DNA of 16,586 nucleotides, from positions 1 through 16,586 of the forward strand of contig CABRZN010000031.1 of assembly GCA_902475445.1 (NCBI GenBank), given 5' to 3'. Under the pieces are notes generated by a model. That model saw only the letters and a list, made by a program, of their open reading frames with translations. It was not told the DNA's origin and ran no database searches. Origin of the DNA: an uncultured Collinsella sp. GTDB taxonomy: Bacteria > Actinomycetota > Coriobacteriia > Coriobacteriales > Coriobacteriaceae. A program made the translations under genes and the position numbers. Shown piece after piece: positions 1-7,387 of this stretch; positions within the stretch are counted from its first letter, which is position 1, and each line of letters opens with the position of its first letter.

Positions 1-16
1 TTTGCAGCGTCGAGCC

Positions 17-44
17 GTTACGCGGTTTGGTAAAACCGCGTAAC
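17..44 (-). terminator. Hairpin at the end of the DAHP synthase gene (possible terminator)
   Basis: A 12-bp perfect stem (17-28 with 33-44) with a 4-nt loop begins inside the TAG stop codon of the minus-strand DAHP synthase gene (44-46). No run of U follows it in the minus-strand direction, so it is at best an atypical terminator. It could also protect the 3' end or serve a neighbour outside the window. Confidence 0.4.
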
Positions 45-1075
45 TAAATACGTTCCGCGATCTCGTGGATGAGGTAGTCGGTCTTTTCCCAGCCCAGGCA
101 CGGGTCGGTGATCGACTTGCCAAAGACACCGCCGTCGACCGGCTGGTTGCCGTCCTCCAGGTAGGACTCGATCATAAAGCCCTTGACCAGCTTGGAGATG
201 GACTCGTTGCGGCGGCAGCTGTCGAGCACCTCCTTGCAAATGCGATACTGCTCCAGCGGACGCTTGCCCGAGTTGTCGTGGTTGCAGTCGATGACCGCCG
301 CCGGATTGGCATAGCCGGCGTGCTCGGTATAGCGCTCGGCCAGACGTTCCAGGTGTTCGTAGTGGTAGTTGGGGTAGGTGCGCCCATCGAGACCGATGTA
401 GCCACGCATAACGGCGTGCGCGAGCGGATTGCCGTCGCACTCGACCTCCCAGTTGCGGAAGATAAAGCTCTGGTGCGCCTGGGCGGCGTAAATGGAGTTG
501 AGCATGACGGTGGTGGAACCGGCAGTGGGGTTCTTCATGCCCACGGGCACCGAAATGCCGCTCGATACCAGGCGATGCTCCTGGTTTTCGACCGAGCGCG
601 CGCCCACGGCAACATAGCTCAGCAGGTCAACGAGGTACTGGTAGTTGGACGGATAGAGCATCTCGTCGGCGGTGAAGAAGCCTGTTTCCTCAATAACGCG
701 TAGGTGCATATGGCGGATGGCCTTGACGCCTTCGAGCAGGTCATCGGGCGCCTCGGGGTCGGGGTTGTGCAGCAGGCCCTTGTAGCCGGTGCCCTTGGTG
801 CGCGGCTTGTTGGTGTAGACGCGCGGAATGATGACGAGCTTGTCCTTGACCTCTTCGGCGACCTTGGCCAGTCGGTTCATGTACTCAAGCACCGAATCCT
901 CGCGGTCGGCAGAGCACGGGCCGATGATGAGTACCTTGCGCGCGTCCTCGCCGGTAAAGACCTTGGCGACCTCGGCATCGAATGCCTGCTTTTTGGCGGT
1001 AAGCTCGGCGGAAAGTGGCATTTCCTCGCGGATCTCCATGGGGATCGGCAACCTGCGTTTGAAATCCATGGCCAT
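44..1075 (-). CDS. 3-deoxy-7-phosphoheptulonate (DAHP) synthase, class I
   Basis: This cytosolic enzyme condenses phosphoenolpyruvate with erythrose 4-phosphate, the first step of the shikimate pathway to aromatic amino acids. The 343 residues match the AroF/AroG/AroH length. Visible motifs are IIGPCSADRE (Cys54, metal ligand), the substrate loop RVYTNKPRT (85-93), KGLLHNPDP, ARSVENQEHR (159-168), VIDCNHDNSGK (His266), MIESYLEDGNQ (Glu303) and SITDPCLGW (Asp324). Cys54, His266, Glu303 and Asp324 correspond to the known metal-binding set. The ATG at 1075 is chosen because AGGAGG lies 6 nt upstream (1082-1087); an in-frame TTG at 1090 would place the start over that ribosome binding site. It stands alone with its own promoter. 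I cannot tell which aromatic amino acid, if any, inhibits it, so no aroF/G/H letter is given. Confidence 0.95.
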   Translation of the reverse strand: MAMDFKRRLPIPMEIREEMPLSAELTAKKQAFDAEVAKVFTGEDARKVLIIGPCSADREDSVLEYMNRLAKVAEEVKDKLVIIPRVYTNKPRTKGTGYKGLLHNPDPEAPDDLLEGVKAIRHMHLRVIEETGFFTADEMLYPSNYQYLVDLLSYVAVGARSVENQEHRLVSSGISVPVGMKNPTAGSTTVMLNSIYAAQAHQSFIFRNWEVECDGNPLAHAVMRGYIGLDGRTYPNYHYEHLERLAERYTEHAGYANPAAVIDCNHDNSGKRPLEQYRICKEVLDSCRRNESISKLVKGFMIESYLEDGNQPVDGGVFGKSITDPCLGWEKTDYLIHEIAERI

Positions 1076-1127
1076 GCGGGGCCTCCTCAATCAAATAAGT
1101 CAAAGCGTGAATTGTCGAATGCACGGC

Positions 1128-1156
1128 ATTATCCGCTGTCGCACGCTAAAGTGCAA
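1128..1156 (-). promoter_or_regulatory. Promoter of the DAHP synthase gene
   Basis: On the minus strand TTGCAC (1151-1156) is followed after exactly 17 bp by GATAAT (1128-1133), a good sigma-70-type match. Transcription would start near 1121, giving a leader of about 45 nt before the ATG at 1075. No attenuator-like leader peptide was seen in that short leader. Confidence 0.65.
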
Positions 1157-1171
1157 GCCCTTGTCACCCCG

Positions 1172-1196
1172 AAACCTGCCAAAAAGGGACAGGTTT
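1172..1196. repeat. Small inverted repeat upstream of the DAHP synthase promoter
   Basis: AAACCTG (1172-1178) and CAGGTTT (1190-1196) form 7-bp arms around an 11-nt loop that can add pairing (CC with GG around AAAAA). A T-rich tail follows on the plus strand, so it resembles a terminator, but no plus-strand gene ends here. It may be a dispersed small repeat. Confidence 0.35.
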
Positions 1197-1295
1197 ATTT
1201 TGGTCGGTTTTATCTGGGCAAACGTTGGCGCTCGCCGGGAGGGGAAGATGCCGTGTGGGTTCTAAGCCTGTCGCCGGTTCCCCGGGGAGCATCCA

Positions 1296-1525
1296 GTGGG
1301 CAAAAAATGCCAAATATGAGTAGTGTTGTTAATGAGGTATCATATCGAGCTTATAAGATAATAGACATAACAACAAATATGTTCATTAACGCCAGCATAT
1401 ATAAGCCCGTTATAAGGCTGTTTGATCAATTTAGGGGCTCATGCAGGTCGTGAGAACGGTATTTGGGGCTGTTTTGGCTGCTACTAAAAATGTAACAGTA
1501 CTCATATTTGCCATTTTTTGCCCAC
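1296..1525. repeat. AT-rich element bounded by 32-bp inverted repeats (MITE-like)
   Basis: The arms 1296-1327 and 1494-1525 are inverted copies matching at 30 of 32 positions. They begin with GTGGGCAAAAAATG at the outer ends and enclose about 166 bp of sequence far more AT-rich than the surroundings. No convincing ORF lies inside and no clear target-site duplication flanks it. This fits a miniature inverted-repeat element or a large cruciform-forming repeat. It occupies most of the roughly 575-base gene-free stretch between the DAHP synthase gene and the ABC operon. The rest of that stretch holds the promoter at 1128-1156, the small repeat at 1172-1196 and the terminator at 1589-1618. Confidence 0.6.
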
Positions 1526-1588
1526 GAAGCCTGGAAGGATCGTCAATCAGACCCCAGGGGAGGCGGTTCGAGGGCCGCAGAACAAAAT

Positions 1589-1618
1589 ACGGGGGCGCAG
1601 GTTGTCCTGCGCCCCCGT
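1589..1618 (-). terminator. Intrinsic terminator of the MarR-ABC exporter operon
   Basis: A perfect 13-bp GC-rich stem (1589-1601 with 1606-1618) with a TTGT loop lies about 30 nt past the stop codon of the second ABC gene. On the minus strand it is followed by ATTTTGTT, a modest U-rich tail. Confidence 0.8.
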
Positions 1619-1650
1619 TCTCGGGCGTTATTCGTTTCCTGCGGCAGAAT

Positions 1651-3465
1651 TTACGCCGCTTCGTCGAACTGCGAATTGTACAGATCGGCGTAGAAGCCGC
1701 CCTGGGCGAGCAGCTCGTCGTGCGTGCCCTTCTCGACGATGTCGCCGTCGCGAATCACCAAGATCACGTCGGCGTTTCGGATCGTGGACAGGCGATGCGC
1801 GATAACAAAGCTGGTACGGCCCTGCATCAGCGCATCCATGGCGCGCTGAATAAGCTCCTCGGTGCGGGTGTCCACGTTGGAGGTCGCCTCGTCCAAAATC
1901 AGCGCCGGACGGTCGGCCAAAATGGCGCGGGCGATGGTCACGAGCTGGCGCTGACCCTGCGACAGGTTAGTGCCTTCCTCGTTGATCATAAAGTCGTAGC
2001 CGCCGGCGAGCGTATGGATAAAGTGATCGCAGCGCGCGGCACGAGCGGCGGCCTCGACCTCGGCATAGCCGTTAAACAGCCAGGTATCCTGCAGTACCAT
2101 GGCAAACTCGCCGCGCAGCGCCGCGCGGTCCCAGTCGCGCACGTCGACACCCTCGACGCGCAGCGAACCGCCGTCCACATCGTAGAAGCGCTGCAGCAGC
2201 TTAATGAGCGTGGTCTTGCCGGCGCCGGTAGGACCGACGATGGCGATGGTCTGGCCGGGCTGCGCCTCGCAGCTAAAGTCGTGGATGATGGTCTTGTCGG
2301 GCGTGTAGCCAAACTTGACATGGTCGAACTCCACGTGGCCGGGGCGCTTCTCGGGAATCTGCGCGTCGGCCTTCTGCTCCTCCTCGGGCGCGGCCAGGAA
2401 CTCAAACACACGCTCGGTGGCGGCGGCCATCGACTGCATCGTGTTGCTCACGTTGCCCAGCTGCTGCACCGGCTGCGTAAAGTTGCGCACGTACTGGATA
2501 AAGCTCTGGATGTCGCCGGGCGTGGCATTGCCGGTCAGCGCGAGCTGCGCGCCCACCACGACGACGCCCACGTAGCCCATGTTGCCCACCAAGCTCATAA
2601 GCGGCATCATCAGGCCCGACAGGAACTGCGAGCGCCAGCCACTAATAAAGAGGCGGTCGTTTTGACGGTCGAACTCTTCGATCGAGGCCTCGGCGCGGTC
2701 GAACACCTGAATGACGTTCTGGCCGGCAAAGTCTTCCTCGATAATGCCGTTGACGGCGCCCAGAACCTGCTGTTGCTCGCGGAAGTACGGCTGCGAGAAG
2801 TGAATCATTACGGTCAAGATAATCGCGGCGGCCGGCAGCGTGAGCACGGTGACGCCGGTAAGCGGCAGGCTGATCGAAAGCATCATGACGAGCACGCCGA
2901 TAATCTGCGTCACCGACGTGATGAGCTGCGTCACGCTCTGGTTGAGCGACTGACCCAGCGTATCGACGTCGTTGGTGATGCGGCTGAGTACGTCTCCCTT
3001 GCTGTGGCCGTTGAAGTAACTCATCGGCACGACGGCAATCTTGGCGGCGATTTCCTTGCGCATGCGGTAGCAGATCTTTTGCGTGACGCCGGTCATGAGC
3101 CAGCCCTGGACCAGGCTGCAGACAGAGCTCGCCAGATACAGGCAGAGCAAAAAGCCGAGCGTCTTGGCGATCCAGTCAAAGTCAACGTCGCCGGTGCCGT
3201 TGACCTTGGCGACCAGGCCTTCGAACAGCTTGGTCGTAACCTGGCCGAGCACCTTGGGTCCCACAATGTTAAAGATGACCGAGCACACGGCAAAGGCGAC
3301 GGCGGCAAACACGGCAATCTTGTGCTGGCCGATATAGCCGAGCAGCTGCCTCATGGTGCCCTTAAAGTCCTTGGCCTTTTCGCCGCGACGCATGCCGCCC
3401 ATGCGGCCCATGGGACCACGCTGGCGGGTGGGCTTGGGAATCTGAGTCTTGGTCTCGTCTGCCAT
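1651..3465 (-). CDS. ABC exporter half-transporter, catalytically competent subunit with a gap after the Q-loop
   Basis: This 604-residue membrane protein has an N-terminal six-helix exporter domain (about 45-340) fused to an ATPase domain (about 375-600). It shows Walker A GPTGAGKTT (411-419), Q-loop Gln459, signature LSQGQ (501-505), Walker B ALILDE with catalytic Glu526, and H-loop His557. The LSQGQ variant and intact catalytic pair match the TM288/EfrB-type member of heterodimeric exporters. After LFNG (463-466) it goes straight to YAEVEAAARAARCDHFI, while the partner and the family normally have about 14 more residues there. The ATG at 3465 overlaps the partner's TAA by one base (TAATG), behind an AGGAGG site, so the two are translationally coupled. 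Substrate unknown; drug or peptide export is the usual guess. Confidence 0.93.
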   Translation of the reverse strand: MADETKTQIPKPTRQRGPMGRMGGMRRGEKAKDFKGTMRQLLGYIGQHKIAVFAAVAFAVCSVIFNIVGPKVLGQVTTKLFEGLVAKVNGTGDVDFDWIAKTLGFLLCLYLASSVCSLVQGWLMTGVTQKICYRMRKEIAAKIAVVPMSYFNGHSKGDVLSRITNDVDTLGQSLNQSVTQLITSVTQIIGVLVMMLSISLPLTGVTVLTLPAAAIILTVMIHFSQPYFREQQQVLGAVNGIIEEDFAGQNVIQVFDRAEASIEEFDRQNDRLFISGWRSQFLSGLMMPLMSLVGNMGYVGVVVVGAQLALTGNATPGDIQSFIQYVRNFTQPVQQLGNVSNTMQSMAAATERVFEFLAAPEEEQKADAQIPEKRPGHVEFDHVKFGYTPDKTIIHDFSCEAQPGQTIAIVGPTGAGKTTLIKLLQRFYDVDGGSLRVEGVDVRDWDRAALRGEFAMVLQDTWLFNGYAEVEAAARAARCDHFIHTLAGGYDFMINEEGTNLSQGQRQLVTIARAILADRPALILDEATSNVDTRTEELIQRAMDALMQGRTSFVIAHRLSTIRNADVILVIRDGDIVEKGTHDELLAQGGFYADLYNSQFDEAA

Positions 3466-5831
3466 TAGCGCTCGCCTCCTTCCATGACGGCTGCAATTTC
3501 TTCTTGGGTAAGCCCCAGCTCCTCGGCGGAAAGCTGCGACTGTGCGATCTCCAGGTACGCCGGGCAGTTGCGCAGCAGCTCCTCGTGCGTGCCGGTGCCC
3601 ACTACGTGGCCGTCGTCGAGCACGATGATCTGGTCGGCGTGCATGATGGTCGCGATGCGCTGGGCCACGACCACGAGCGCGGCGTCGGTGACGTTTTTGG
3701 CCAACTCCTCGCGCAGGCGAGCGTCGGTCTTGTAGTCGAGGGCGCTAAACGAGTCATCGAACACCACGACCTCGGGCTTTTTGGCCAACGCGCGGGCGAT
3801 GGCCAGGCGTTGGCGCTGACCGCCCGAGACATTGGAGCCGCCCTGGCTGATGGGGGAGTCGTAGCCGCCCTCGCGCTCGGCGATAAAGTCTTCCGCCTGG
3901 GCGACGCGTGCTGCCTGGCGCATATCCTCGTCACTCACCATGTCGCCGGCAAACTTGAGGTTGCTCTCGACGGTACCCGAGAACAGACGACCCTGCTGCG
4001 GGATGTAACCAATGCGGCGGCGCAGCTCGGAAAGGGTCATGTCGCGCACATCGATGCCATCGAGCGAAATGCTGCCGCCGGTGACGTCGTACAGGCGCGG
4101 AATCAACTGTACAAGCGTGGACTTGCCCGAGCCCGTGGAACCAATGATGCCGAGCATCTGGCCGGCGTGCGTGGTGAAGTTTACGCCGCTAATGACGTCG
4201 GCGCGGGCATCGGGATACTGGAAGCTCACGTCGCGGAAGGTGAGCTCGCCGCGCGGCGCGCTGGCAGCAGGCAGTTTGGGCGAGGCAGGGTCGTTGATGC
4301 TCGTAGGGCAGGTGATGACCTCTTCCACGCGCTCGGCTGCGACCTCGGCACGGGGCAGGATAACCGAAACCATGGTGAGGATCATAAACGCCATGACGAT
4401 CTGCATGGTGTAGGAGATAAACGCCATCATGTTGCCGACCTGCATCACGCCGTCGGACACGCCCTGCGCGCCAAACCAGACGATGAGCACGGTGATGCAG
4501 TTCATGACGAGCATCATGAGCGGCATCATAAAGCTCATGGCGCGGTTGGTGTAGAGCTGCGTGGTCATCAGGTCGAGCGACGCCTTGTCAAAACGTTCGA
4601 GCTCATGCTCCTCGCGGTTGAACGAGCGGATGGGCATAAGGCCGTCGAGCAGCTCGCGGGCGGTAAGGTTCACGCGGTCCACAAAGCTCTGCATCTTTTT
4701 GAACTTGGGCATGGTGAGGCCCATGAGCACGCCGACAACGGCCGAAACCGCGATGATGGCCACGGCGATGGTCCACTCCAGGCCGGTGTGGTTGGCCAGG
4801 ACGCGCATGACGGCGACGATGCCCATGACGGGGGCCATCAGGCACATGCGGATAAACAGGGTTGCGGCCATCTGGATCTGCTGAATGTCGTTGGTGCAGC
4901 GGGTGATGAGCGAGGCCTGGCTAAACTTGCCCACCTCGGCCGGCGAGAAGTGCATAACCTTGTTGAAGGTCTCGCGGCGCAGGTCGCGGGCGATGGAGCA
5001 GGCGGTGCGCGAAGCCACGGCACCGGTCAGGATGGTGGCGACGAGCGACACCAGGCACAGACCAAACATCGTGGTCGCCATGCGGCTCAGGTAGGCGTTC
5101 TGTACGTCGGCGGGGTCGATGCCCTGTGCCTTGTACTCGTCCTGTACATAGCTCACGGCGCGTTGGGTCACGATGGAGCCCGACATGGAACCCATTTTGT
5201 CCGCCATATCGTTGGCGCCCTCGACGAGCTTGCCCTGATCGATAAGACCGCCTTCAACGCCTAGGCGCAGGCTCTTCATGGTGATCTTGCCGCCGTCGGC
5301 GTCGATCTGCTTTTGCATGCTCTGCGCCGCTGCGGCCTTCTGCTGCATCTCGGCGAGCTGCTCGGGCGTCATTGCCGCCATCTGCTCGGGGGTGGGCATG
5401 GCCTGAGCGCCGCTGTTGTCTTTCTCACCGGACGTGCCCATCATGTCGCCCATGGAGTTGGCATCGATGCCCTGGTTGAACGAAAGGACGACAGTCTCGG
5501 GCAGGCTCATGATGTCGGCAATCTTGCCGCCGTCGGCGCGCTCCTCCTCGGTGCCCTTGTACGTTCGAATGCCGTTTTTGTCAGCCTTGCTAAACACGGC
5601 CTCCACAGCCTTGGCGTCCTTGGCGCTCATAAAGAGTTCGAGGTCGTCGAGCGATTCGGCGCGGATGGTGTCGGGTACGGGCGAGGCGATACCGCCTTGC
5701 TGCACGCCCACGTCGACGATATCGCTCATATAGGTAGGCAGTGCCAGGTCGGCGTTGCAGCTGATTACGATGAGTACGATAGCTGTGAACAGTGCCAGGA
5801 TATGCTTTTTAAAGAGCTTGAGAATCCTCAC
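3465..5831 (-). CDS. ABC exporter half-transporter, degenerate-site subunit with large extracellular insertion
   Basis: This 788-residue partner of the downstream half-transporter has one N-terminal membrane helix (about 10-30), an extra hydrophilic region (about 36-250) before the next helix, the remaining membrane helices (about 253-500) and an ATPase domain (about 528-760). Walker A is GSTGSGKST (564-572) and the signature VSGGQ (668-672). Walker B reads VVVFDD, so Asp693 replaces the catalytic Glu, and Gln724 (VVAQRIATI) replaces the H-loop His. This is the TM287/EfrA pattern, in which one of the two ATP sites does not hydrolyse well. The insertion contains PTPEQMAAMTPEQLAEMQQK, Met/Gln/Ala-rich and probably helical, and should face outward. 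The GTG start at 5831 overlaps the MarR stop (GTGA) and has AGGAGA upstream. Confidence 0.93.
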   Translation of the reverse strand: MRILKLFKKHILALFTAIVLIVISCNADLALPTYMSDIVDVGVQQGGIASPVPDTIRAESLDDLELFMSAKDAKAVEAVFSKADKNGIRTYKGTEEERADGGKIADIMSLPETVVLSFNQGIDANSMGDMMGTSGEKDNSGAQAMPTPEQMAAMTPEQLAEMQQKAAAAQSMQKQIDADGGKITMKSLRLGVEGGLIDQGKLVEGANDMADKMGSMSGSIVTQRAVSYVQDEYKAQGIDPADVQNAYLSRMATTMFGLCLVSLVATILTGAVASRTACSIARDLRRETFNKVMHFSPAEVGKFSQASLITRCTNDIQQIQMAATLFIRMCLMAPVMGIVAVMRVLANHTGLEWTIAVAIIAVSAVVGVLMGLTMPKFKKMQSFVDRVNLTARELLDGLMPIRSFNREEHELERFDKASLDLMTTQLYTNRAMSFMMPLMMLVMNCITVLIVWFGAQGVSDGVMQVGNMMAFISYTMQIVMAFMILTMVSVILPRAEVAAERVEEVITCPTSINDPASPKLPAASAPRGELTFRDVSFQYPDARADVISGVNFTTHAGQMLGIIGSTGSGKSTLVQLIPRLYDVTGGSISLDGIDVRDMTLSELRRRIGYIPQQGRLFSGTVESNLKFAGDMVSDEDMRQAARVAQAEDFIAEREGGYDSPISQGGSNVSGGQRQRLAIARALAKKPEVVVFDDSFSALDYKTDARLREELAKNVTDAALVVVAQRIATIMHADQIIVLDDGHVVGTGTHEELLRNCPAYLEIAQSQLSAEELGLTQEEIAAVMEGGER

Positions 5832-6277
5832 TCGGCATCTCTCCTTTCTTGATTGCGGTCGATAATTTCGTTGGCACGTCTAAGAAGGCGCACCATCTCT
5901 TGGGTATCTGTTTCGCCGAGCTGCTCGAGGAAAGCCGCGGTGCGGTCCTCGAATTCCCGGCGTTTGATTTCGAGATCCTGGAATCCCTTGTCGGTCACTA
6001 TGACGTGTACGCGACGACGGTCGGTCTTTGAGTGCTCGCGCTCGACCCAGCCCTTGGCTTCGAGAGCGCGTAGGATATTGGCGATGCGGGCGTTCGAGAC
6101 CCAGGCGCGATCGGCGAGTTCGCTCGGCGTGAGCGAACCGCCAGCGAGCATAAGGGCGCGCATGACAGCCATCTCGCCGCTGAGAGCTTTGTCCACAAAG
6201 CGCGAAACGCGCTGGTGAATGCCGCCAAACTCGGTAAGGAGCTGACTCCCAAACTCATGGAAATCGGTATCTTCCAC
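5828..6277 (-). CDS. MarR-family transcriptional regulator
   Basis: This 149-residue winged-helix DNA-binding protein is the first gene of an operon with the two ABC exporter subunits, the usual place for a local repressor of an efflux pump. The recognition region SLTPSELADRAWVSNARIAN (48-67) is followed by the wing TDRRRVHVIVTDKG (85-98), both typical of MarR. Helices rich in charged residues on either side would form the dimer. The start is GTG at 6277, with AGGGG about 6 nt upstream. Its stop TGA overlaps the GTG of the next gene by 4 nt. A 15-bp inverted repeat overlaps its start codon and probable promoter, suggesting self-repression released by an exporter substrate. The ligand is unknown. 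Confidence 0.92.
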   Translation of the reverse strand: MEDTDFHEFGSQLLTEFGGIHQRVSRFVDKALSGEMAVMRALMLAGGSLTPSELADRAWVSNARIANILRALEAKGWVEREHSKTDRRRVHVIVTDKGFQDLEIKRREFEDRTAAFLEQLGETDTQEMVRLLRRANEIIDRNQERRDAE

Positions 6278-6317
6278 CGAAAACCCCTAACACTAGAAAC
6301 TATTTTCGGTGAAAGAT
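6269..6317 (-). promoter_or_regulatory. Probable MarR operator / promoter region with inverted repeat
   Basis: Arms 6269-6283 and 6303-6317 are inverted copies matching at 14 of 15 positions (core TTTTCGGTGAAAGAT), separated by 19 bp. One arm covers the GTG start codon of the regulator gene. The other overlaps TATCAT (minus strand of 6316-6321), a good -10 candidate with a weak -35. The layout fits a self-repressing MarR protein. Alternatively the two arms pair in the mRNA and hide the start codon. Confidence 0.5.
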
Positions 6318-6462
6318 GATACCCCCATACGCGGGCCTCATACAGTGGGCAATATAAAGAGCGCATAAAGACTTAAAATCATTCAATTGCTGAAGCGTTT
6401 TAAAGAACTATCATGCACGCGGTTAGGCGAGGGGTTGTCACCACCATGACGACTGGGACTCA

Positions 6463-6468
6463 TATAAT
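6463..6468 (+). promoter_or_regulatory. -10 box of the short-chain dehydrogenase promoter
   Basis: A perfect TATAAT lies 61 bases before the ATG at 6530. No good -35 stands at 16-18 bp; TTGTCA (6435-6440) is 22 bp away. The promoter may therefore need an activator or be weak. Confidence 0.45.
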
Positions 6469-6529
6469 CGCCACGTGCGATGCTCCAACTTCCCGCAAGG
6501 AGACACCTTACATAAAGGGGGATGGAGTC

Positions 6530-7279
6530 ATGGCATTTGACTTCACGGGCAAGACCGCGATCGTTACCGGTGGCACTCAGGGCATTGGCCTCGAGATTGC
6601 CAAGGGTATCGTTGCGGGCGGCGGACACGTCGCGCTCATCGCAAGGAACGCTGCTAAGGGCGAGGCCGCTGTGGCCGAGCTTGGCGAGGGCAACAAGTTC
6701 TATCAGCTCGATGTCGCCGATGCACCCAAGGCGCGCGAGACCGTCGAGCAGATTTTCACCGATCTGCCGCAGACCAACATCCTGATTAACTGCGCTGGCG
6801 TCATCAGCACCAAGAAGTTCGACGAGATCGATGACACCGAGTGGCGCCGTACCATCGACATCAACCTCAACGGCACCTTTACCATGATGAACGCCGTGTA
6901 CCCGCACTTTAAGGCGGCCCATGCCGGCACTATCGTCAACGTGAGCTCTGTTGCTGGCAAGATCGGCGGCGGCCTGCTCGGCACCGCGGCTTACGCGAGC
7001 TCCAAGGCCGGTGTTAACGGTCTAACCAAGGCAGTCGCCAAGGAAGGCGGCAAGTTTGGCGTTCGCTGCAACGCTGTATGCCCGTCGCTCACGCTTACCG
7101 ATATGACCTCGATCCTCTCTGACGAGAACTCTCAGCGCATCATCAACGGTATTCCTCTGGGCCGCGCCGCCCAGGCCAGCGAGCCTGCGCAGATGGTGCT
7201 GTTCTTCGCTTCCGACCTCGCCAGCTTCGTGAACGGCGAGATCGGTGACTGCGACGGTGGCATCGTTCTGGACGGGTAA
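6530..7279 (+). CDS. Short-chain dehydrogenase/reductase (SDR), classical type
   Basis: This 249-residue NAD(P)-dependent oxidoreductase has a Rossmann fold. It shows TGGTQGIG (13-20) for cofactor binding, NCAG (87-90), the Asn of INLNG (Asn112), the catalytic Ser in VNVSS (Ser140) and YASSK (Tyr155, Lys159), a complete classical active site. The start is ATG at 6530 (MAFDFTGK), behind AAGGGG; the frame is open further upstream to 6413, but that stretch covers the TATAAT box and does not look coding. By sequence it could be a FabG-like ketoacyl-ACP reductase or a sugar-acid dehydrogenase of the KduD/gluconate 5-dehydrogenase kind. The KdgT-type permease gene just downstream favours the sugar-acid role, but this is inference. 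Confidence 0.9.
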   Translation: MAFDFTGKTAIVTGGTQGIGLEIAKGIVAGGGHVALIARNAAKGEAAVAELGEGNKFYQLDVADAPKARETVEQIFTDLPQTNILINCAGVISTKKFDEIDDTEWRRTIDINLNGTFTMMNAVYPHFKAAHAGTIVNVSSVAGKIGGGLLGTAAYASSKAGVNGLTKAVAKEGGKFGVRCNAVCPSLTLTDMTSILSDENSQRIINGIPLGRAAQASEPAQMVLFFASDLASFVNGEIGDCDGGIVLDG

Positions 7280-7298
7280 TACTCCGCGACGATTATTC

Positions 7299-7330
7299 GG
7301 CGACGGCTCCTGCGACTCGGGACCGTCGCC
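7299..7330 (+). terminator. Hairpin with T-rich tail between the dehydrogenase and permease genes
   Basis: GGCGACGG (7299-7306) pairs with CCGTCGCC (7323-7330), and inner bases add to the stem. TTCTTTCT follows. It lies 20 nt after the dehydrogenase stop and would end or attenuate transcription before the permease gene. Confidence 0.65.
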
Positions 7331-7347
7331 TTCTTTCTGATATAGGC

Positions 7348-7370
7348 GCATGCGGCTACGATTCGCATGC
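7348..7370 (+). promoter_or_regulatory. Hairpin just before the permease ribosome binding site
   Basis: GCATGCG (7348-7354) and CGCATGC (7364-7370) can pair around a 9-nt loop. The stem ends 6 nt before the AAAGGAG that serves the ATG at 7388. It may protect the 5' end or modulate translation; no ligand-binding motif was recognised. Confidence 0.35.
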
Positions 7371-7387
7371 ATCCAAAGGAGATATAT

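Noticed and set aside
65..1453. Plus-strand open frames opposite and beyond the DAHP synthase gene
   Set aside because: The first part is antisense to a clearly identified enzyme; the extension runs through the AT-rich repeat and has no protein-like features.
1296..1525. CRISPR array or attachment site in the AT-rich intergenic region
   Set aside because: There are only two inverted copies, no regularly spaced direct repeats, no cas genes, no integrase and no tRNA gene.
1441..3468. 675-codon open frame on the plus strand opposite the second ABC gene
   Set aside because: It is a shadow of a high-GC gene; the product is His/Arg/Asp-rich and resembles no family, while the minus strand has a full set of ABC motifs.
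3504..5264. 586-codon open frame on the plus strand opposite the first ABC gene
   Set aside because: Same antisense artefact, with a His/Gly/Asp-rich translation and no motif.
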